The notes under the pieces were generated by a model. It was not told the origin of the DNA. It worked only from the letters and a program-made list of their open reading frames with translations, and did no database searches. A program made the translations under genes and the position numbers. Positions 49,661 through 58,128 of a stretch of DNA of 64,000 nucleotides are shown piece by piece (positions within the stretch are counted from its first letter, which is position 1; every line of letters begins with the position of its first letter). Source of the DNA: an uncultured Opitutia bacterium (GTDB lineage: Bacteria; Verrucomicrobiota; Verrucomicrobiia; Opitutales; Opitutaceae); the NCBI GenBank assembly GCA_903862955.1, contig CAIPAH010000013.1:124001-188000 (forward strand), in the 5' to 3' direction.

Positions 49661-52189
49661 TCATTCCGCTCGCAGCGCGACGATGGGGTTCACCTTCGTG
49701 GCACGGCGGGCGGGGATCCAGCAGGCGAGGAAGGCGACGGCGGAGAGGATCAGGATGATGCCGATGAAGGAGACCGGGTCGTAGGGACTGACGTTGAACA
49801 GGAGCGCGCTGAGCACGCGGGTGCTGGCCAGCGCTCCCGCGGTGCCGAGCAGCAGCCCGATGCAGACAATCCGGGCACCGCTGCCGAGGATGAGCCGCAT
49901 CACGTCACGCGGCATCGCCCCGAGCGCCATGCGGATGCCGATCTCGTGGGTGCGCTGGGTGACGGAATACGCCATCACGCCGTAGATGCCGATCGCGGCG
50001 AGAACCAGCGCGATGACGGAAAAGAGCGTGAAGAGGATCATGTTGAACCGCTGCTGCGTCCACCACCACTCGAGCGTGGCCATCAACGGAAACATCGTGT
50101 CGAACCGGAGGTCCTTATCCAGGGAGTGGACGACATCACGGACCGCGGCGTATACCCCCGGCGCCGGCCCCTTGGTGCGGATCACGAGGGTCATGAGCGG
50201 CTCGGGCATTTGATCGAACGCCTGGTAGACCTGCGGCTCGGTGATGCTTTGCGGTCCACGCGGCTTCACGTCGCCGACGACGCCGATGATTTCCGACCAG
50301 ATCTCGGGCGCCGGCTGGCCCGGGACGGGCGGTTGACCCGAATCAATGTCCAGGATGCGGATGCGCTGGCCGAGCGGATCCTTGCCGGCGAAATGCCGTC
50401 GCACCATCTCCCGGTTGACGACCACGACGCGCGCCGTGGCGGCGGTATCGTGGGAATTGAACACGCGCCCGCCGATCAGCGGGATGCTCATCACCCTGAA
50501 GTAGTCCGGCGTCACGGCGTAGCGATCGGTCGTGAGCCCGACCTCGGAGGGCGACGTCGGGGCATGCCCGCCCTCCAGGACGAAAACCCGCTGCTGCACC
50601 CGGCTGCGGTTGCCCGCCGAGGGGTAACCGATGGTGATGCACGCGGAGTCGATGTCCGCTAGGCCCTGCACGCGTTCGAGCATGCTGCGCGTGAAGCCCA
50701 GGATTTTTTCGGGAGTGCCGTAGCGCTGCTGCGAATTGAGCGAGACCTGGGCGCCGGACACGTTTTCCGGTTTGAGTCCCTGGTCGAAGGTCTGCATCGC
50801 GTGGAGGCTGCGGACCAGCAGGCTGGTGCTGACGAGGAGGACGAGCGCGATGGAAACCTCGAGGATGACCAGGAAATTGCGGACGCGGAGGCGTTCCCGT
50901 CCGCCGGAGGAGTTGTGGCTGCTCTCCTTGATCGCACCGATCAGGTCACCGCGGGTGGCCTGCAGGGCGGGCACCAAGCCGAAGCCGAGGCCGGCGAACA
51001 GCATCACGCCGCACATCACGACGAGCACGTTCCCATCGACCGCGATCCGATCGGCGTGGGGCATGAAATGCCGGGCGAGCACGATCAGGGGCCCCATCGA
51101 CGCGTAGGCCAGCATGATGCCGATCACGCCGCCGCAGACGGCGATGAGCAGGCTTTCGCAGAGGAACTGCCGGATGATGCGGCCGCGGCTGGCGCCCAGC
51201 GCGGCGCGCACGGCGATTTCCTTCTGGCGGGCGTTGGCGCGGGCGAGCAGGAGGCTCGCGACATTGACGCACGCGATCAGCAGCAGGAAGCCCACGGCGC
51301 CGAGTAACGCGTAGAGCTGGCCTTTGACATTGGAGCTCCAGTCATCGATTTCGCGGACCACGTGGATGCCCCGATCCTTTTCGGTGTCGGGGTGCTCCAG
51401 CGCTGCACGCTGGCCGATCAGCTTCATCTCCATTTGTGCCTGTTCCAGCGTGGCGCCGGGCTTGAGCCGGCCTTCCGCCCACAGGGCGCGCGTCTTGAAG
51501 TCCTGGCGTTCCGACGCCTGGGCACAGGGCAGATAGACATAACTGCCGTTGCGCTCCGTGTCCCAAACCACGCCGACGATGGTGTAGGTCTTGTCGTCGA
51601 GCCGGAGCGTCTGGCCGATGACCTCGTCGCGGCCGGCGAACTGCTCCTTCCACAAGCCATGGCTCAGAATCACCACCTGGTCCTTGCCCGCCCGCATCTC
51701 TTCGGGCAGGAAGAGCCGGCCCTTCTCGGCAGTGAAGCGATAGACCGGGAAAAAATTGGCCGTCACGCTGACGGCATACAAATCCATGTAACGGTCGCCC
51801 TGCGCCAGCTTCACGCCGCGAAAAGACGCGGCGGCGAGTTCCTCGAAGACCGTGGCCTGGTGCAGCCATTCGTTATAGATGCCCGGCGAGATCGGCACTT
51901 CCGGGTTCTTCGGCAGCTGGTTGCCGCAAAGGTAAATCAGGCGATCGGGCTCCTCGTAATTGAGCGGGTGGAGCACGACCTTGTTGACGACGCTGAACAG
52001 GGCGGTGCAGGCGCCGATGCCGAGGGCGATGGTGAGAATGGAGATGGTCGCGAAGCCGGGGGCCTTGATGAGCTGGCGCACGCCGTAGCGCACGTCCTGG
52101 GCGAATTGCTCCAGCCAGAAGAGCCCGCGCCCCGCGCCCTCTTCCGGTTCTCTACCGAGCCATGCGCGCAGATTCATCGGGGTGTTCAT
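49661..52189 (-). CDS. ADOP-family orphan ABC permease without prefix domain
   Basis: An 842-residue permease, last of the five-gene run. It lacks the DREMSEEM-type prefix domain of its neighbours and starts MNTPMNLRAWLGREPEEGAG before the first helix; other possible starts are ATG 52177 or GTG 52207. Then the usual order: helix, MacB-like core, FtsX helices, second core and helices, ending [16 protein letters not shown]. The absence of the prefix suggests another partner or loss of regulation by the prefix. No ATPase gene is nearby. Confidence 0.92.
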   Translation of the reverse strand: MNTPMNLRAWLGREPEEGAGRGLFWLEQFAQDVRYGVRQLIKAPGFATISILTIALGIGACTALFSVVNKVVLHPLNYEEPDRLIYLCGNQLPKNPEVPISPGIYNEWLHQATVFEELAAASFRGVKLAQGDRYMDLYAVSVTANFFPVYRFTAEKGRLFLPEEMRAGKDQVVILSHGLWKEQFAGRDEVIGQTLRLDDKTYTIVGVVWDTERNGSYVYLPCAQASERQDFKTRALWAEGRLKPGATLEQAQMEMKLIGQRAALEHPDTEKDRGIHVVREIDDWSSNVKGQLYALLGAVGFLLLIACVNVASLLLARANARQKEIAVRAALGASRGRIIRQFLCESLLIAVCGGVIGIMLAYASMGPLIVLARHFMPHADRIAVDGNVLVVMCGVMLFAGLGFGLVPALQATRGDLIGAIKESSHNSSGGRERLRVRNFLVILEVSIALVLLVSTSLLVRSLHAMQTFDQGLKPENVSGAQVSLNSQQRYGTPEKILGFTRSMLERVQGLADIDSACITIGYPSAGNRSRVQQRVFVLEGGHAPTSPSEVGLTTDRYAVTPDYFRVMSIPLIGGRVFNSHDTAATARVVVVNREMVRRHFAGKDPLGQRIRILDIDSGQPPVPGQPAPEIWSEIIGVVGDVKPRGPQSITEPQVYQAFDQMPEPLMTLVIRTKGPAPGVYAAVRDVVHSLDKDLRFDTMFPLMATLEWWWTQQRFNMILFTLFSVIALVLAAIGIYGVMAYSVTQRTHEIGIRMALGAMPRDVMRLILGSGARIVCIGLLLGTAGALASTRVLSALLFNVSPYDPVSFIGIILILSAVAFLACWIPARRATKVNPIVALRAE

Positions 52190-52198
52190 TCTCTTGGC

Positions 52199-52235
52199 AC
52201 TCGTCACTGGTCACTCGTCACTGGCTTCGTCACTC
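52199..52235. repeat. Short direct repeats (CTCGTCACTGG units)
   Basis: The unit CTCGTCACTGG or a close variant occurs three times in 37 nt, in the short gap between two permease genes and overlapping the stop of the upstream one (52230-52232). It has the look of one arm of a hairpin element whose partner arm is missing. Confidence 0.6.
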
Positions 52236-54899
52236 ATGCCGGAGGGCGACGAGCGGGTCGACGTTGGCGGCGCGGCGGGCGGGCAGCCAGCTCGCGAACA
52301 GGGCCACCAGTAGCAACAACAGCGCCACTCCGCCGAAGACCAGAGGGTCGGTGGGTTTCACTTCATAGAGCAGTTTTTCCAGGAACCGGCTCAGCGCCAG
52401 CGCGCCAGCGAGGCCGAGCGCCAAGCCCAGGCCGGCTTTCAGCAACCCCTGCTTGAGGATAAGCATCACGATTTGCTCCCTCGTCGCCCCGATGGCGCCG
52501 CGGATGCCGATCTCCTTCGTGCGCTGGGTCACGTCGTAGGCCAGCATGCCGTAGATGCCCACCGCAGACAGGATCAACGCGATCCCGGCAAACGCCCCGA
52601 GCAGCCACAGGATCCCGCGGCGATTGGCCGCCGCGTCATCGAGCTGCATCTGCATTGTCCGTTCCTGGTAAATGGGCAGCGCAGGATCCACCTCCCGCAC
52701 TGCCGCCCGGATTAGCGGCATGATTTCGTTAAACGAACGCTTCGTGCGCAGCTCCATCGACAACCCCCCGCGGGAGAAGCTCACGGAAAAATAGACGTAG
52801 GGCAGGCCTTCAGGATTTTCCAAGCCGCTCACGCGCGCGACCTCGACCACGCCTACGATCGTGGGGAGGGGCTTGGACGGGTCGGTCGTGCCGGGTCCAA
52901 ACAGGAACTGGTGTCCCACGGCCGATTCGCCGGGAAAATACCGCTCGGCGAATTTGCGGTCCACGATCAAGGTCATCGGCATGCCCGATACCTGATCCGC
53001 GGCCGTGAAGGGCCGTCCCTCAATGAGACGGATCCCCATGGTGCCGAAGTATTCCGGAGAGGCGCCGAAGACGATGGCGGTGGGGGCCATGCTTTCATCA
53101 CTGACGGTGCGGCCCTTGATCGGCAGCGCCATGGTGACGTTTTCGCCGAAGCCCGGCATGCGATCGGAGTAGGCGACCGAATCCACGCCCGGGATCTGCC
53201 GCACTTTTTCCAGCAGGCGGTTCTGGAGGGCGCGAAACGCGGCGTCGTCCTTGAATCTCGCATCGTAGGCCACGCGCGCGTGGATGACGTGCCGGGGATC
53301 GAATCCCGGATTGATCGCCATCACGTTGGCGAAGCTCCGCATCAGGAGGCCGGCGCCGATGAGCAGCATCAACGCGAGGGCGACCTGGGCCACCACGAGG
53401 ACCCCGCTCATCGCCCGGACGCCGCCACCGCGGGAGGCGCCGCGGGTGCCGCCTTGCATCGCTTGGTTCAAGCTGCCCATCCGCCAGATCCGCAGCACGG
53501 GCAGCAGGCCAATCAGCAAGGCCACCCCGAAGACGATCAACAGCGTCGCCCCCAGCACCCCGGCATCGAGCTTTACCGGCGGGATGCCGTAAATGATTTT
53601 GTCGGTGTAGACATTGATCACCTTCAGGCTCGCCGCGGTCATGGCGAGGCCCAGCGCGGCCCCTGCGCCGGCCAGCAGTGCGGCCTCGGTCAGCAATTGC
53701 CGCGCCAGGGCCCCGCGGCCGGCGCCGAGCGTCGTGCGCACCGCAAACTCGGCGTAGCGGGCGTTCGCCCGCGCCAGCATGAGACTGGCGACGTTCACGC
53801 ACCCGAGCAGCAGCACAAGCAACGCGCCGGCTTGCAGGAGCAGGAGGCCGCTGCGGATCTTTTCCGTCGCGCCCTCCCGGAGCTGGACGAGGCCCATCCG
53901 ATGCCCACCGTTGGTCAGGTATGTGCGCACCTCAGGAGTCGCGAGCGTGTCGAAGTAACGTTTCTCGAGGGTGTCCAGCTGGGCCAGGGCGGCGCGGTGC
54001 GAGACCCCGGGCTTGATCCGCGCGGTCATGTCACCCGCGCGCCGCAAATGATTCTGCGGATTGAGGTCGTCCGGCCGCCAGGCAATGGGCTTCATCAACA
54101 GCGGCGCGACGCTCAGCTCCTCGAAGCGGCGCGGCACCACGCCCACGACCGTGAATACCTGGCCGGACAGCCTCAGCTCCTTGCCGATGATTGCGGGGTC
54201 GGCATTGAATTTCTTTTCCCAGAAGGATTGCGTGAGCACGACCACCTGGTCTTTCCCCGGGACGGCGTCGTCCGGGGTGAAAAAGCGCCCCAGCAGGGGC
54301 TGCAGGCCCAGGACGGAGAAATAGTCGTACGTGACCTGCATTCCAACGTAGCGCGAGGTGCCACCGTCCTCCCCGATGTTGAACATCCAGCCGAACCACA
54401 GGGCGAAACCGTCGAAGAGATCGGCGTTTGCCTTGTAATCCGCATATTGCGCCGGGCTGACCGTGGTGTGCATCTCCCCCGCCTTCGGCCGCAGGTTGTA
54501 GACGTCCACGATCTGCTCGGAGTGAGGGAAGGGCAGCGGCTTCAGGACCAAGCCGTAGAGCACGGAGAAAATCGACGTGTTCGCCCCGATGCACAGCGCC
54601 AGCGTGGCCACGACGGCGGTGCTGAACGCGGGTGAGCGCCGCAACGAACGCCCGGAAAACCGCACGTCGCGCCAAAGCGTCTCAAGCCACGGAATCCCCC
54701 GCTGGTCGCGCGCCTGCTCCTTGATCTGCTCGACGCCGCCGAACTTGCGCAGCGCCGCGAAACGGGCCTCGTCGAGGTTCATGCCGGCGGCGACGTTGGC
54801 GGCAGTCTGCTCGTCGAGATGGAGACGCATCTCCTCGGACATCTCGCGGTCGAGCGTGTCTTTGCGGAAAAAACCGCGGAGCTGGTGGAGGAGTTTCAT
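52230..54899 (-). CDS. ADOP-family orphan ABC permease
   Basis: An 889-residue protein. The prefix domain (TLDREMSEEMRLHLDEQT and FGGVEQIKEQARD) spans residues 1-80; the first helix is near 95-115; FtsX helices and a MacB-type core repeat twice; it ends ARRAANVDPLVALRHE. It is the fourth gene in the run downstream of PadR and its start is preceded by a composite repeat (54906-55069) with no Shine-Dalgarno site. Substrate unknown; export of a compound sensed through PadR is an inference. Confidence 0.93.
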   Translation of the reverse strand: MKLLHQLRGFFRKDTLDREMSEEMRLHLDEQTAANVAAGMNLDEARFAALRKFGGVEQIKEQARDQRGIPWLETLWRDVRFSGRSLRRSPAFSTAVVATLALCIGANTSIFSVLYGLVLKPLPFPHSEQIVDVYNLRPKAGEMHTTVSPAQYADYKANADLFDGFALWFGWMFNIGEDGGTSRYVGMQVTYDYFSVLGLQPLLGRFFTPDDAVPGKDQVVVLTQSFWEKKFNADPAIIGKELRLSGQVFTVVGVVPRRFEELSVAPLLMKPIAWRPDDLNPQNHLRRAGDMTARIKPGVSHRAALAQLDTLEKRYFDTLATPEVRTYLTNGGHRMGLVQLREGATEKIRSGLLLLQAGALLVLLLGCVNVASLMLARANARYAEFAVRTTLGAGRGALARQLLTEAALLAGAGAALGLAMTAASLKVINVYTDKIIYGIPPVKLDAGVLGATLLIVFGVALLIGLLPVLRIWRMGSLNQAMQGGTRGASRGGGVRAMSGVLVVAQVALALMLLIGAGLLMRSFANVMAINPGFDPRHVIHARVAYDARFKDDAAFRALQNRLLEKVRQIPGVDSVAYSDRMPGFGENVTMALPIKGRTVSDESMAPTAIVFGASPEYFGTMGIRLIEGRPFTAADQVSGMPMTLIVDRKFAERYFPGESAVGHQFLFGPGTTDPSKPLPTIVGVVEVARVSGLENPEGLPYVYFSVSFSRGGLSMELRTKRSFNEIMPLIRAAVREVDPALPIYQERTMQMQLDDAAANRRGILWLLGAFAGIALILSAVGIYGMLAYDVTQRTKEIGIRGAIGATREQIVMLILKQGLLKAGLGLALGLAGALALSRFLEKLLYEVKPTDPLVFGGVALLLLLVALFASWLPARRAANVDPLVALRHE

Positions 54900-54905
54900 G
54901 ATTTT

Positions 54906-55069
54906 GCCCGCGAATTACGCGAATCTGACCCTGATGAAACCAAGGCGTTTTTTGACCACGGATAACACCAATCCACACGGATCAATCGTTCGAACCTTCC
55001 GGAAAGACCATGCGAAGGGTCTGGGTTCCGTTTCTGATCCGTGTTCATACGTGTAATCCGTGGTAGAAA
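54906..55069. repeat. Composite inverted repeat: family A arm, then family C hairpin
   Basis: The block 54906-54968 (family A piece, a linker, and the start of family C) is nearly identical to 57870-57931. Family C arms 54951-54984 and 55035-55069 (ACCACGGATAACAC start) are complementary with a few mismatches. CACGGAT-like units repeat with about 11-nt spacing. It lies between two permease genes. Confidence 0.88.
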
Positions 55070-55117
55070 TTCCGCGGGATTGGTTTTCGTGTCGTTCGAT
55101 TTTTTCGTTGTGAAATT

Positions 55118-57754
55118 CTACTCCGCGCGCAGGGCCATCATCGGGTTGACCTTCGTGGCCCTGCGGGCGGGCAGGTAGCTGGCGAGGGCGGCGACGGCGG
55201 CCAGCACGGCGCAGATGATGACGAAGGTCAGGGGGTCGTTGGGGCTGACATCGAACAGCAGGCTGCGGAGGAGACGTGATCCGGCGACGGCTCCGGCCAC
55301 TCCGACGATCAGGCCTACACCCACCAGGCGGGCGGATTGGCCGAGGATGAGCCGCAGGATATCTTCCCGTTGCGCCCCCAGCGCCATGCGCACCCCGATT
55401 TCGTTGATGCGCTGGCTGACGCTGAACGACATCACCCCATAGATGCCGAGCGAGGCGAGAAACAAGGCCACGATGGAGAAGACGCCCAGAAGAGTCAGGG
55501 TGAAGGTTTGAGGAGCAATCATGTTGGCATCGAAATCCGCCGCGAGGGACATGCTGCGGTCAATCGGCATCTCGGGATCCACTTTTTGGACGGCCGCCGC
55601 CACGGCCGGGGTGGGATTGGGGGCGCCTTCCCGGACGCTCACGACCGGGATGAAGTCTCCCCAGTCGGTGTTTTGGGCAAAGGGCAGGTAAACCGCCGGT
55701 CGAACGGGCTGGCCGGCCCCGTCCAATTTCAGCGTCTCCACGACGCCGACGATCTCCCGCCATTCCCGCTTCGCGTTCCGCTGCAGCAGGGCAATGCGCT
55801 GGCCCAGGGGATTCTCCCCCGGGAAAAATTGCCGGGCCAGTTGGTCGCTGACGATGGCGACGGGTGTGGTCTTTTCGCGGTCGCGATCGTTGAACCAGCG
55901 GCCGCTGAGCAGACGGTTTCCAATGACCTGGAAGTAGGTTGGGGTAATGGCGACCGGGGTGACGACGGACAGTTTGCTGGGGTCGGCTTGCGGCCGCTCC
56001 TCGAGATCCAACAAAGCTCCCGGGGTGCCGAAATGCGGAAAGACCGTGGTGAACGCCGCGCCGCGGAGTTCAGGCCGGGCGGCGAGTTGCTCCAGCGCCC
56101 GGTCGGCGAAATTGATCCGCGCCTGATTGTCGGGATATTTGTTTCTTAGAAGCATGATCCGGCAGGCGTAGACTTGCCGGGCCTGATAGCCCAAATCCAC
56201 TTTTTGCAGGTTGGCGTAGGTGCGGGTGAGCAGGCCGGCACCCACCAAGAGCACGAGGGCGAGGGCGACCTCGGCGACGACCAGCGTATTGCGCAGCCGC
56301 GCGCGCGGCCGGCCACTACCCGAGCCTTGGCTGCCTTCCTTCAGCGCGACCGTCAGGTCAACTTTTGTCGCTTGCAGGGCTGGCACCAGTCCGAACCCCA
56401 GGCCCGTGGCCATCGTCACGCCACAGCTAAAGAGGAGGGCGAACCCATCGAGTTGGACTTCATTGAGCCGGGGCAGATCCACCGGGGCGAAGGAGAGGAG
56501 CAAGCCCATGCTCCAGTACGCCAGGAGCATGCCGAGCACGCCGCCGATGCCGGCAAGAAGGACGCTTTCGGTCAGGAGTTGTCGCACCACCCGCAAGCGG
56601 CCGGCGCCCAGCGCCGCCCGCAGGGCGATTTCGCGTTGGCGGGCGCCGGCGCGGGCGAGCAGCAAATTGGCGACATTGATGCAGGCAATCAGCAGCAGGA
56701 AACCCACCGCACCGAGCAGCATGTAGAGGGTGGGCCGGGTTTTCCCCACCTCGTGTTCCAGCAACGGGGTGGTCCGGAGTTTGAGTGCCCGCCAGAGGTT
56801 GGGATCGGCCACGGCGAGGCGCTGGGCGATGACATCCAGCTCCGCCTGGGCTTGCTCGAGCGTCACGCCCGGCTTCAGGCGGCCAATGACCTCGCGCAGG
56901 TAGTGGGCGCTGTCCGCGATGGAGTTCGCGACGATGGGGGAGAACGCCTTGGGACTGCTCATCTGGCCCGTGAGCGTGCGGAAGCCCGGCGGCATGACCC
57001 CGATGACGGTGTAGGGCTGGCCGTTGAGGGTAATCGGCTGGTTGAGGACTGATTTGCTGCCGTCAAACTGCGCGATCCAGAAGGCATAGTTGAGGATCAC
57101 GACGTTGGCTTTGCCCTCGACGACTTCCTCGGGCAGGAACGTCCGGCCGAGGAGAGGCTGCACCCCGAGCAGCGAAAAATAATTCACCGTGACGGCATTC
57201 CCGAAAATCCGCGCCGGCGAGTCCACGCCCGTCAGGTTGGCGTGCATCCCGGTGGAGGCCGCGATGTCGGTGAAGACGGACGCCTGTTTCTGCAACGCCT
57301 CGACGGTCTCGATGATGGGGGCGAATTCCCGCTGGTCGGAGGGCCGGATCTGGACGATTTCCACCAGACGCCCCGAATCCGTGTAGGGCAGGGGCTTGAG
57401 GGCGATATTGTTGACGATGCTGAAGATGGCCGTGGTGGCGCCGATGCCGATCGCGAGCGTGAGGATCGCCACGAGCGCAAATCCCCGGGCCTTAAGCAAC
57501 TGGCGGGCGCCGTAGCGAAGGTCGGCGCCGAGCTCCTCAAGCCAGGGCAGGCCCCGCGCGTCACGGACCGTTTCCTTGATGCCCTCGGTGTGGCCAAACT
57601 TCCGCAGGGCCGCGAACCGGGCCTCGTCGGGATTCATGCCGCCGCGAACGTTGCTCTCGGTCTGCAGGTCCAAATGCGCGCGCATCTCGTCCGACATCTC
57701 GCGGTCGAGGGCGTCTTTCTTGAAGACGGCGCGCAGCTGCCGGAGGAGTTTCAT
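55118..57754 (-). CDS. ADOP-family orphan ABC permease
   Basis: An 878-residue protein. The prefix domain ([28 protein letters not shown]) occupies residues 1-80, the first helix about 92-112 ([18 protein letters not shown]), followed by two MacB-core/FtsX halves. The C terminus is [16 protein letters not shown]. Periplasmic core segments contain [15 protein letters not shown] and [14 protein letters not shown]. It is the third permease after PadR. The transported compound is not deducible. Confidence 0.93.
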   Translation of the reverse strand: MKLLRQLRAVFKKDALDREMSDEMRAHLDLQTESNVRGGMNPDEARFAALRKFGHTEGIKETVRDARGLPWLEELGADLRYGARQLLKARGFALVAILTLAIGIGATTAIFSIVNNIALKPLPYTDSGRLVEIVQIRPSDQREFAPIIETVEALQKQASVFTDIAASTGMHANLTGVDSPARIFGNAVTVNYFSLLGVQPLLGRTFLPEEVVEGKANVVILNYAFWIAQFDGSKSVLNQPITLNGQPYTVIGVMPPGFRTLTGQMSSPKAFSPIVANSIADSAHYLREVIGRLKPGVTLEQAQAELDVIAQRLAVADPNLWRALKLRTTPLLEHEVGKTRPTLYMLLGAVGFLLLIACINVANLLLARAGARQREIALRAALGAGRLRVVRQLLTESVLLAGIGGVLGMLLAYWSMGLLLSFAPVDLPRLNEVQLDGFALLFSCGVTMATGLGFGLVPALQATKVDLTVALKEGSQGSGSGRPRARLRNTLVVAEVALALVLLVGAGLLTRTYANLQKVDLGYQARQVYACRIMLLRNKYPDNQARINFADRALEQLAARPELRGAAFTTVFPHFGTPGALLDLEERPQADPSKLSVVTPVAITPTYFQVIGNRLLSGRWFNDRDREKTTPVAIVSDQLARQFFPGENPLGQRIALLQRNAKREWREIVGVVETLKLDGAGQPVRPAVYLPFAQNTDWGDFIPVVSVREGAPNPTPAVAAAVQKVDPEMPIDRSMSLAADFDANMIAPQTFTLTLLGVFSIVALFLASLGIYGVMSFSVSQRINEIGVRMALGAQREDILRLILGQSARLVGVGLIVGVAGAVAGSRLLRSLLFDVSPNDPLTFVIICAVLAAVAALASYLPARRATKVNPMMALRAE

Positions 57755-57869
57755 CGGGGGATCAGGGGCGGTCGGGAGACGTCACGCCGTTTCGTCCTCC
57801 GCGGGGGCATGCCCCTATCGGGGAGGCATTCCCCTAGAGCGTCAAGGAGGGAGTGGAGGTCGAGCCGAT

Positions 57870-58074
57870 GCCCGCGAAAGACGCGAATCTGACCCGGATG
57901 AAACCAAGGCATTTTTGACCACGGATAACACTTAGGAACACGGATCAATCCTCCTTGATTGTCATTGCGAGGAGGCTGCAGGCCGACGTGGCAATCCATC
58001 CGAAGGGGACTTCCTCGCCGTGACAATCCGGGGTTCGGGATTGATCCGTGTTCCCAGGTGTTATCCGTGGTCAA
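57870..58074. repeat. Nested inverted repeats: family C outer, family M inner, family A at the side
   Basis: This 374-nt gap (57755-58128) has no gene. Outer family C arms 57915-57950 and 58039-58074 pair at 33 of 36. Within their loop, arms 57957-57972 and 58013-58028 (GATTGTCATTGCGAGG) pair at 14 of 16 around GTGGCAATCC-type text known as a palindromic repeat in many bacteria. A family A arm stands at 57870. A palindrome GGGGCATGCCCC is at 57811-57822. Confidence 0.92.
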
Positions 58075-58128
58075 AGCTCCTGAGGCTTGGACTTTGCGCT
58101 CTTGGCGTCCTTCGCGGTGAATCCCCAC

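Noticed and set aside
52199-52235. CRISPR-like direct repeats
   Set aside because: Units are 11 nt with no spacers of regular length and no cas genes; it looks like a half hairpin element.
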